Shown here: piece by piece, positions 1 to 5,269 of the stretch
Layout: each line of letters begins with the position of its first letter
Position numbering within the stretch: the first letter of the stretch is position 1
NCBI GenBank assembly: GCA_021823085.1
Contig: JAKAPG010000126.1
Coordinates: 1 to 5,269 of the forward strand
Length of the DNA stretch: 5,269 nt
Direction of reading: 5' to 3'
From: Thermoplasmata archaeon
Lineage (GTDB): Archaea; Thermoplasmatota; Thermoplasmata; Lutacidiplasmatales; UBA184
Program-made: the position numbers and the translations under genes
Notes under the pieces: generated by a model
What the model was told of the DNA's origin: nothing
The model's database searches: none
What the model saw: only the letters and a program-made list of their open reading frames with translations

Positions 1-2835
1 GCGTCGGTTCATCGGATCGACCGCACCCGCCTCCTCCTCGCGGAGGACCCGTACCTCGCCGAACCCGAACCGTCGGATGAGGTAGGCCTCGGCCGCGCGC
101 AGGATGCCTACCTCGTCGATGCGCACGGGAGAGAGCGGCGCCTCCGACCGTAAAAGTGGGGCAACGCGCTGCACGTACTTCGGGACCTCGTCCCGGTGCG
201 CGGCGACCTCGGGATGGGCGAGGGCGCGTTCCATGATCGCGGGGACGGTCGGCGTGATTCCCCGGTCCAGGATCTCGCGCATCCAGGTCTCGACCTCCCG
301 CTTCCAAGGCGCCGCGACGAAGAAGAGGGCATCCTCGGGGATCGGCCCCTTCTTCTCCAGGATGGGCCGCAGCACGTGCCGGAGATCGTCCTCGACGGTG
401 ACCAGGAAGCGCTCGGCTCCTTCCGAGCCTTCCGAGAGAGGGAACTCGTCCGGGGTCGGGAACGGGGCCATCGCGACCAGTCCGCCGATCCGCCCCGCAG
501 CGAGCTCCTCGGCGAGGTGCGGGGTGATCGGGGAGAGGAGCCGGATCCAGGCGCGTCCGAGCCGGTCGGTCGCGGCCCCGGAAACGCCCCCGCGGGCGTA
601 GTACCGGCGCAGGACGGTGGGCACGGCGACGTAGATGGCCTCCGCCGCGTCGCGCAGGCGCGTCTCGGAGAATCCCTCGACCGCGCGACGGACAAGGCGG
701 TGCATCTCGCTATCGAGCCAGGCGTCGAGTTCGGGCGTCCCGGCGGAGTCCCCGACCGTGCCCGCGACGAGCCGCTCCACGTCGGCCAGGCGTTCGGCCG
801 CGGCATCGGCGAGCGCAGGGTTCCACTCGAGATCGAACGGAGGCAGGGCGGCGGTCGCGTAGGTCAGACGGAGCGCGTCCGCTCCCCAGCGCTCGAGCGC
901 GTCGCGGATGGAGGGGATCGGTCCGCCCTTCGCCCGGACGTCCTTCTTGGAGACCTTCTCGCCGGATTCCGTGGTGATCCAGCCGTGGACGAAGATCCCC
1001 CGTGGCCAGAGCTCGATGGGCAACAGGCGAACGTGGGTCAGGAGGAACGGGGGAAAGTGGACCCGCTTGTGCTCCTTGCCGCCGATATTGAGGTCGAGCG
1101 GGTACCAGTACAGGAACTCCTCACGGGCCTCCCGGAGTACGTCGGGATCGACGGTCGGCTCGCCGACCCCCTCCCCGAGGAAGACGAAATCGAAGAAGGC
1201 ATCCGTGAGCTGCTCGGTCGTCAGGCCCCGGCTCGCGACGATGCGGCGGACGATGTAGTAGGCCGGATAGAGCGTCGAGTCGGCGATCGGTTCGATGATC
1301 CACTCCGGGTCGAACGGGAACGGAGTTCCCAGCCAGCGGCCGCGACGCGTGCACGGGCGGTCGTCGATCCACTCGAGGATCGCCGGGAAGTCCCGGGCGT
1401 AATCGTCAGGGCGGATCGTGAGTCGAGGGAGGGCTTGCCGTGCGAGCTCCTTCCACTCGGGATCGCTGTAGCGCAGGAACCACTGGTGCGGGATCCGCCG
1501 GATGACCACGGCGTGGCCGTTCCGGCAGACCACGGGCTCGCTGAACTCCTGGAGCTCGAAGCCGAGGCCCGCCTCCGGGAGCCGTTCGGAGACCTTCTCG
1601 CGCGCATCGCGGACGGGCACGCCCAGGAGGTCGGGCACGGTCATGGTGCCCCGGGTGAACTCGAGTCGGTAGAGCCGCTCGGTCGCCTCCCGGAGAGCCT
1701 CCGAGTCCTCCAGCCGTTTCGCTCCGGCGGCCCGGTTGGCGCGTTCCGCCGGGGTTCCCGGCCCGCTGCTCAGCGGACGCTCCGAGGCGGACAGCTCGAG
1801 CGCGGGCGGCACGGCGAGGATGATCGGGGGCGTGCGCACCGCTTCCTTCCACTTGGGAGCTAGGGCCGCGATTCCCAAGGCATCGGCCGGGGAGTGCGCC
1901 GGGACCGCCATGACCACCCCCGTCCCCAGCTGAGGATCCACGAGCGAGCTCGCCAGCACCGGTACGCGGACCCCGGTCAGCGGGGTCACCACGCTCTTTC
2001 CGATGAGCTCGGCCGGCGGGACCGCGTGCCCGACCCGCCCCCCGTACTGTTCTGTGAGGCGCTCCGCGCCGGCGCGCGACACGAGGTACGTCTTTCCCTC
2101 GTGGTGCCAGACGCTCAGCCCTTCCTTCTCCGGGATCCAGACGTTCGTGATTCCGTAGATCGTCTCGGGCCGGAGGGTCGCCGCGAGGAGCATCCGCCCG
2201 TCCTCCAGGCGGAAGGCGAGCGTCGTGTACCGAACGATCTCGGCCGTTCCCCCGCGGGAAAGGTCGGTCTCGGACGGATCGACCGCCACCGGACCGCAGA
2301 TCGGACACACCGGCGCGAAGTGGGTCTTCTGGACGAGCGCTCCGTGGCGCTTGAGCCGGTCGAACTGCCACCGGATGAACGCGCGGTAGTCCGGGTCGAT
2401 CGTGGTGCAGTAGGCGCTCTCATCGAGGAGCAGGCCCATCGAACGGAAGACCTCGAGGTAGTTGCGGCCCAGGAAGCGCGCCGCGGTCTCGGGATCTTCG
2501 AGCTTGGGCCACTCGGCCGGATCGACCCGATGGCGCTCGAGTTCTTGCACGACGGCGGGGGTTCGGTCCTTGATCCGCTGCGCGAAGGTGACCGCGGGCA
2601 GCCCCGAGGCGTGGATACCGAACGGAAAGAACGTCTGGGCCCCCCGCATCCGATGGAAGCGGTGGAGGGCGTCGGCGTAGAGCAGGCCCCGGAGGTGGCC
2701 GATGTGAAGGAACCCGCTGGTCCCCGGGTACGCTACGATCGCGTAGAACTTGGAGCGATCGTTCCGGCGGACCGCGGTCGAGAGCTTGGCCTCGCGCCAG
2801 ACCTCTTGCCAGTGGGTTTCCCGAGAGCGCTCCAT
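1..2835 (-). CDS. leuS: Leucyl-tRNA synthetase, archaeal type (3' end cut off by window)
   Basis: Cytosolic class I aminoacyl-tRNA synthetase that activates leucine with ATP and attaches it to tRNA-Leu. The frame is open for 945 codons from ATG 2835 to base 1 without a stop. Archaeal LeuRS is usually about 950-970 residues, so I expect only a short tail to be missing. Visible in order: HIGH signature at residues 44-47 within FLHIGHLRG; CPIC (C177, C180), a possible zinc pair with C437/H441; the CP1 editing domain with TLRPET at 220-225 and GTGVVMAVPAH up to D318, the expected editing aspartate; QWF and PEWK; GTPFPFDPEWII before the second half of the Rossmann core; FLYWYPLD; a variant KMSKS, KVSKK, at 627-631; then the helical anticodon-binding domain (LLSPITPHLAEEL) and the archaeal C-terminal extension. 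No ATG, GTG or TTG lies in frame just upstream, and a homologous W-Q-x-x-W segment follows within ten residues, which supports this start. There is no Shine-Dalgarno sequence, consistent with a leaderless mRNA. A non-canonical paralogue, as known in Sulfolobales, cannot be fully excluded. Confidence 0.96.
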   Translation of the reverse strand, partial: MERSRETHWQEVWREAKLSTAVRRNDRSKFYAIVAYPGTSGFLHIGHLRGLLYADALHRFHRMRGAQTFFPFGIHASGLPAVTFAQRIKDRTPAVVQELERHRVDPAEWPKLEDPETAARFLGRNYLEVFRSMGLLLDESAYCTTIDPDYRAFIRWQFDRLKRHGALVQKTHFAPVCPICGPVAVDPSETDLSRGGTAEIVRYTTLAFRLEDGRMLLAATLRPETIYGITNVWIPEKEGLSVWHHEGKTYLVSRAGAERLTEQYGGRVGHAVPPAELIGKSVVTPLTGVRVPVLASSLVDPQLGTGVVMAVPAHSPADALGIAALAPKWKEAVRTPPIILAVPPALELSASERPLSSGPGTPAERANRAAGAKRLEDSEALREATERLYRLEFTRGTMTVPDLLGVPVRDAREKVSERLPEAGLGFELQEFSEPVVCRNGHAVVIRRIPHQWFLRYSDPEWKELARQALPRLTIRPDDYARDFPAILEWIDDRPCTRRGRWLGTPFPFDPEWIIEPIADSTLYPAYYIVRRIVASRGLTTEQLTDAFFDFVFLGEGVGEPTVDPDVLREAREEFLYWYPLDLNIGGKEHKRVHFPPFLLTHVRLLPIELWPRGIFVHGWITTESGEKVSKKDVRAKGGPIPSIRDALERWGADALRLTYATAALPPFDLEWNPALADAAAERLADVERLVAGTVGDSAGTPELDAWLDSEMHRLVRRAVEGFSETRLRDAAEAIYVAVPTVLRRYYARGGVSGAATDRLGRAWIRLLSPITPHLAEELAAGRIGGLVAMAPFPTPDEFPLSEGSEGAERFLVTVEDDLRHVLRPILEKKGPIPEDALFFVAAPWKREVETWMREILDRGITPTVPAIMERALAHPEVAAHRDEVPKYVQRVAPLLRSEAPLSPVRIDEVGILRAAEAYLIRRFGFGEVRVLREEEAGAVDPMNRR

Positions 2836-2860
2836 CGCGGCGGCGAGCGAGTCGAACCTC

Positions 2861-2870
2861 GTATTTGAGC
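2861..2870 (-). promoter_or_regulatory. Putative TATA box of leuS
   Basis: Read on the minus strand this is GCTCAAATAC, one of only two AT-rich patches in the intergenic region. Its centre lies about 29-30 bases upstream of the leuS ATG. Archaeal TATA boxes are normally centred 25-30 bases before the transcription start, so transcription would begin at or within a few bases of the ATG. That fits the absence of a Shine-Dalgarno sequence. The match to the consensus is weak, as is usual in GC-rich archaea; position and composition are the main evidence. Confidence 0.5.
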
Positions 2871-2924
2871 GGCACCCGATCCGCGCGAAGCTCGCGGGCC
2901 GGTCCGTGGGCCCGGGAGCGAAGA

Positions 2925-2934
2925 GCTCAATTGG
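2925..2934 (+). promoter_or_regulatory. Putative TATA box of queE
   Basis: The sequence GCTCAATTGG is preceded by the purine-rich GCGAAGA, which could serve as a BRE. It starts 34 bases before the queE ATG, almost the same offset as the matching GCTCAA element in front of leuS on the other strand (35 bases). This suggests a leaderless or nearly leaderless transcript. No Shine-Dalgarno sequence is present before the queE ATG. The evidence is positional. Confidence 0.5.
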
Positions 2935-2958
2935 TGCCCGAGAGCTTCGAGCGCGCGG

Positions 2959-3588
2959 ATGCGGATCATCGAGACGTTCCACTCGATCCAGGGCGAGGGC
3001 CCGCTCACGGGCGTACGCACGACGTTCATTCGCACGGCCCGCTGCAACCTGAGGTGCGCGTGGTGCGACACGGCATACTCGTTCGGGCCGGGGCACGAAC
3101 GCTCGATCCCGTCGCTCGTGCGCGAGGTCGAGCGGAACCGGACCGAGCACGTCTGCCTGACGGGGGGCGAGCCGCTCCTCCAGAGCGCGAGCGTCGAGCT
3201 CGCCCGCGCGCTGTCCGAGCGCGGGCATACCGTGGTGATCGAGACCGGCGGTTCGCTGGATGTCCGCCCGTACCTCGGCATCCCCCGGGTCATCCTGAGC
3301 GTGGACGTCAAGTGCCCCGGCTCCCGGATGGAATCGCACAATCGATGGTCGAACCTTCCGCTCCTCCGCCGGCGGGACGTCGTGAAGTTCGTGATCCAAG
3401 ATCGCGAGGACTACCGTTACGCGCGGCGCGCCCTCGTCGAACATCCGACCCGGGCCGAGGTCATCTTCCAACCCGTTTGGGGGACTCCGCCGGGGAGGCT
3501 CGCGGACTGGGTCCTCGGCGACCGGCTCGACGCCCGGGTGATGCTGCAGGAGCACAAGGTGCTCTGGGGGGACGTTCCGGGCCGTTGA
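2959..3588 (+). CDS. queE: 7-carboxy-7-deazaguanine synthase, radical SAM (QueE)
   Basis: A 209-residue cytosolic radical-SAM enzyme that rearranges 6-carboxy-5,6,7,8-tetrahydropterin to 7-carboxy-7-deazaguanine, the step before preQ0. In archaea preQ0 is inserted at position 15 of tRNAs and turned into archaeosine. The N-terminus has the QueE hallmark SIQGEGPLTG (residues 9-18). The CX3CX2C iron-sulfur motif is CNLRCAWCD, with C29, C33 and C36. The SAM-binding LTGGEPLLQ spans 67-75, IETGGS 94-99, and SVDVKCPGS 114-122 is the conserved family strand. Length fits the family (about 200-250). The N-terminus starts directly at the conserved RIIETFHSIQGEG block, so ATG 2959 is convincing. The gene diverges from leuS and is followed 72 bases later by egsA, which may have its own weak promoter. 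Other radical-SAM activating enzymes are less likely because the QGEG and DVKCPGS blocks are specific to QueE. Confidence 0.94.
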   Translation: MRIIETFHSIQGEGPLTGVRTTFIRTARCNLRCAWCDTAYSFGPGHERSIPSLVREVERNRTEHVCLTGGEPLLQSASVELARALSERGHTVVIETGGSLDVRPYLGIPRVILSVDVKCPGSRMESHNRWSNLPLLRRRDVVKFVIQDREDYRYARRALVEHPTRAEVIFQPVWGTPPGRLADWVLGDRLDARVMLQEHKVLWGDVPGR

Positions 3589-3623
3589 GGCGCCGCGCCC
3601 GGCCCCGTCCGGCCCACCGAGCA

Positions 3624-3632
3624 CCCTAATGA
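3624..3632 (+). promoter_or_regulatory. Weak TATA-like element before egsA
   Basis: CCCTAATGA is the only AT-richer patch in the 72-base gap between queE and egsA. It is centred about 33 bases before the egsA ATG, slightly farther than the elements before leuS and queE. It could give egsA a promoter with a very short leader, or it may be chance, with egsA read through from queE. No T-rich terminator separates the two genes. Confidence 0.25.
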
Positions 3633-3660
3633 GCCCCACTCCCTCGCCGCCATCGAGACA

Positions 3661-4770
3661 ATGGGGGTTCAACCGTCCGCAGGTCCCGGGGGTCTCGGCG
3701 GTCTCATCGCCGACTTCGGGAAGGCACGCTCGATGGTCTTCCCGCGGGTCGTCCTGGCGGGCCACGGGGTGCTCAACGAGATCGGCGCCATGTGCTCCGA
3801 TTTCGGGTTCGGCCGACGCGGCAGCATCATCACCGGCCCGACGACATTGTCGTTGGCGGGGCAGCGATGCGCCGACCTCCTCGCCGGGACCGGGTTCGAC
3901 ATCGCCACGACGATCGCGCACGAGGCGACCGAGGACGAGGTCGCCCGCGTCCAGCGGGAGATCGAGGCCGCCCGCCCCGGATTCATCATTGCCGTCGGGG
4001 GCGGATCGAAGATCGACATCGCGAAGGTGGTCGCGGACCGACTCCGACTCCCGTTCGTGAGCGTGCCCACCTCCGCCGCGCACGACGGCATCTCGAGCCC
4101 GCGCGCCTCGCTGCACGGGGCGAAGACCTCCACGAGCATCCAGGCGGCGGTGCCGCTCGGCATCCTCGCGGACACCGAGGTCATCATTCGCGCCCCGTTC
4201 CGCCTGCTGGCCTCGGGATGCGCGGACGTCGTCAGCAACCTGACCGCGCTCCTGGACTGGAAGCTCGCGGTCCGGCTCAAGAACGAGGAGTACTCGAGCA
4301 CCGCTGCGACGCTGGCCGAGTACGCCGCTCAGGAGATCGTCGACCACGCGGCGTACATCAAGCCGAACCTGGAGGAGTCCGCGTGGATCGCGATCCGACC
4401 GCTGCTCGTCGCCGGGATCGCGATGAGCGTCGCGGGCTCCTCGCGACCGTGCTCGGGGAGCGAGCACCTCTTCAGCCATGCCCTCGATAAGGTCGCGGCG
4501 CACCCCGGCCTCCACGGGGAGCAGTGCGGGATCGGAGCGATCATGATGATGAACCTCCACGGCGGCGATTGGCGACGCATCCAGCGGACCCTGCGGACCC
4601 TCGGGGCGCCGACGAGCGCGGAGGAGGTCGGCGTCACGTCGGAGGAGATCGTACGGGCGCTCGTCATGGCGCATTCGATCCGGCCCGAACGTTACACGAT
4701 CCTCGGGGCGAACGGTCTGACGCGCGAAGCCGCGCAGCGCCTGGCGCGCGTCACGGAGGTCATCGGCTGA
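3661..4770 (+). CDS. egsA: sn-glycerol-1-phosphate dehydrogenase, NAD(P)+-dependent
   Basis: This 369-residue cytosolic enzyme reduces dihydroxyacetone phosphate to sn-glycerol-1-phosphate, the backbone of archaeal ether lipids. It belongs to the iron-dependent alcohol dehydrogenase / dehydroquinate synthase superfamily. Visible blocks: FPRVVLAGHGVL (27-38) at the start of the Rossmann domain; the nucleotide-binding AVGGGSKIDIAK (111-122); SVPTSAAHDGISSPRAS (134-150); GCADVVSN with D189; SGSEHLFSHALD with H268; and LHGEQCGIG with H285. D189, H268 and H285 match the expected zinc ligands. The C-terminal RYTILG is also typical. Length is near the usual 350. ATG 3661 is preferred over ATG 3733 because homologues have F-x-K-A before the PR motif, and here DFGKARSMVFPR spans the second ATG. 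The first dozen Gly/Pro-rich residues look like a loose extension. No strong Shine-Dalgarno sequence is seen. The stop overlaps the start of the next gene by one base. Bacterial-type glycerol dehydrogenase is an unlikely alternative. Confidence 0.95.
   Translation: MGVQPSAGPGGLGGLIADFGKARSMVFPRVVLAGHGVLNEIGAMCSDFGFGRRGSIITGPTTLSLAGQRCADLLAGTGFDIATTIAHEATEDEVARVQREIEAARPGFIIAVGGGSKIDIAKVVADRLRLPFVSVPTSAAHDGISSPRASLHGAKTSTSIQAAVPLGILADTEVIIRAPFRLLASGCADVVSNLTALLDWKLAVRLKNEEYSSTAATLAEYAAQEIVDHAAYIKPNLEESAWIAIRPLLVAGIAMSVAGSSRPCSGSEHLFSHALDKVAAHPGLHGEQCGIGAIMMMNLHGGDWRRIQRTLRTLGAPTSAEEVGVTSEEIVRALVMAHSIRPERYTILGANGLTREAAQRLARVTEVIG
4755..4760 (+). promoter_or_regulatory. Shine-Dalgarno sequence for the UPF0179 gene
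   Basis: GGAGGT lies inside the last codons of egsA, nine bases before the ATG at 4770. It is a near-perfect match to the 3' end of 16S rRNA and fixes the start of the downstream gene. The other three genes in the window lack such a site, so internal operon genes seem to use Shine-Dalgarno initiation while first genes are probably leaderless. Confidence 0.8.
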
Positions 4771-5198
4771 TGCCCGAGATCACGCTCATCGCAACCCAGG
4801 AGGCGAAGGAGGGCTACGAGTTCATCTATCAGGGGGGCGCCCCGGTCTGCCGAACGTGCCCGTACCGGCAAGCGTGCCTCACGCTCGACGCCGGCCGGCG
4901 CTATGCAGTCACCCGGGTCCGGCCGATCACCCACCCGTGCGCGCTTCAGGAGACCGACGCGAACGTGGTCGAGGTGCGGCCCGTCCCCCGTACGCTTGTG
5001 GTCGAAGCCCGAGCGGCGACGGTCGGCGCCCGCATCGAGGTCGGGCGATACGCCTGCTCGCGTCTCGACTGCCCCCACTGGTCGGTCTGCGCGGGACCCT
5101 CGCTTCCCGCGAAGCAGCGCTACCACATCGAGCGCGTCGACGTCGTCCCGGTCGACTGTCGCATCGGCAGAACGCTCAAACAGGTCGAGGCGGTCTAG
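4770..5198 (+). CDS. UPF0179 family protein, eight-cysteine, function unknown
   Basis: A 142-residue protein that I recognise as UPF0179, an archaeal family of about 140-150 residues without an established function. It opens with the family-type ITLIATQEAKEGYEFIYQG. It has eight cysteines: C27, C30, C36, C57 and C96, C101, C107, C130. The two sets look like repeated halves. Each has CPxxxxC, then about 20-22 residues containing R-Y and R-V, then one more cysteine. This suggests two metal sites, zinc or iron-sulfur, but which metal cannot be told from sequence. No signal peptide or membrane segment is seen, so it is probably cytosolic. The start is fixed by the TGATG overlap with egsA and by GGAGGT nine bases upstream, so the two genes should be cotranscribed and translationally coupled. 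The link to egsA may hint at a role near lipid synthesis, but that is only inference from position. Confidence 0.9.
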   Translation: MPEITLIATQEAKEGYEFIYQGGAPVCRTCPYRQACLTLDAGRRYAVTRVRPITHPCALQETDANVVEVRPVPRTLVVEARAATVGARIEVGRYACSRLDCPHWSVCAGPSLPAKQRYHIERVDVVPVDCRIGRTLKQVEAV

Positions 5199-5269
5199 CG
5201 CGCGTGCGGGGCTGTGGGGTAGCTACGGGCCCGAGGCATCCTCCTCGGTCCGCTCTACTGGTCCATCCT
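5199..5269 (+). other. End of window, no supported gene; possible hairpin
   Basis: No gene can be supported in these last 71 bases. There is no T-rich terminator after the UPF0179 stop. Bases 5228-5236 and 5243-5251 can form a nine-position stem with one C/T mismatch around a six-base loop; in GC-rich DNA this can be chance. A frame from GTG 5204 stays open to the edge (22 codons), but its product resembles nothing I know and it has only a weak GAGG upstream. Confidence 0.3.

Noticed and set aside
196..1863. A 555-codon open frame on the plus strand, continued by a 324-codon one at 1894-2868
   Set aside because: They are exactly codon-register antisense to leuS. In GC-rich genes this antisense register rarely meets stops. 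The translations are Arg/Gly/Asp/Glu-rich with no recognisable domain.
1406..2875. Minus-strand open frames at 1406-2371, 2115-2423 and 2420-2875
   Set aside because: They are out of frame with leuS, whose frame carries all the LeuRS motifs continuously. Their translations are low-complexity Arg/Pro/Ser-rich. No frameshift in leuS is needed.
2733..3341. A 202-codon minus-strand open frame spanning the leuS-queE intergenic region
   Set aside because: It overlaps the start of leuS and half of queE, covers both putative promoters, and its translation has no recognisable motif.
3589..3660. Possible terminator or small gene between queE and egsA
   Set aside because: The gap is C/G-rich with no T-run and no convincing stem. 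The ATG at 3629 opens a frame that only shadows egsA.
3792..4490. Second plus-strand frame inside egsA, and a minus-strand frame at 3669-4301
   Set aside because: Both lie within egsA, whose frame holds all the conserved blocks. The alternative translations are composition artefacts.
4524..4769. A longer N-terminus for the UPF0179 protein starting at 4524
   Set aside because: The extra 82 residues are an out-of-frame reading of egsA rich in Arg and Asp. Family proteins begin at the MPEITLIA block, and GGAGGT sits at the right distance from ATG 4770.
5208..5269. Resemblance of GGGGCTGTGGGGTAGC to the 5' part of an archaeal tRNA-Pro
   Set aside because: The acceptor and the start of the D-arm look similar, but the D-loop would be too long or lack its conserved A, and no anticodon stem can be formed from the bases that follow. 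It stays possible only if sequence beyond the window shows a matching 3' half.

Overview
The window looks like chromosomal housekeeping DNA from a GC-rich archaeon. Three points support this. An archaeal/eukaryotic-type leucyl-tRNA synthetase lies on the minus strand. A glycerol-1-phosphate dehydrogenase, the enzyme that sets archaeal lipid stereochemistry, lies on the plus strand. The last gene belongs to UPF0179, a family I know only from archaea (methanogens, haloarchaea, Thermoplasmata). The proteins are rich in Arg and Ala and poor in Lys but not strongly acidic, so a haloarchaeon seems unlikely. The LeuRS variants GHLRG, GGKEH and KVSKK make me favour an uncultured high-GC Thermoplasmata-like euryarchaeote. 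That placement is inference, not proof.

Layout. Positions 1-2835 (minus) hold nearly all of leuS: 945 codons with no stop, with the gene running off the left edge probably only a few codons before its end. Positions 2836-2958 are a divergent intergenic region with two AT-rich islands in otherwise GC-rich DNA. Each lies about 29 bases upstream of one of the flanking ATGs, the geometry expected of TATA boxes driving leaderless or nearly leaderless mRNAs. Positions 2959-3588 (plus) encode QueE, a radical-SAM 7-carboxy-7-deazaguanine synthase. Positions 3661-4770 (plus) encode glycerol-1-phosphate dehydrogenase (EgsA). Positions 4770-5198 (plus) encode a UPF0179 protein that overlaps egsA by one base and has its own Shine-Dalgarno sequence. 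The last 71 bases hold no gene I can support.

How the genes relate. LeuRS charges tRNA-Leu. QueE makes a precursor of the deazaguanine preQ0, which in archaea becomes archaeosine at position 15 of tRNAs. Both therefore serve tRNA, but the divergent arrangement is the only physical link. EgsA supplies the sn-glycerol-1-phosphate backbone of ether lipids. The UPF0179 partner has no known role; its two matching four-cysteine halves suggest a duplicated metal-binding module, and its tight coupling to egsA is the most useful hint about it. I see no mobile elements, CRISPR arrays, defence genes, RNA genes or clear signs of horizontal transfer. No obviously new system is present; the UPF0179 protein is the part most worth following up.
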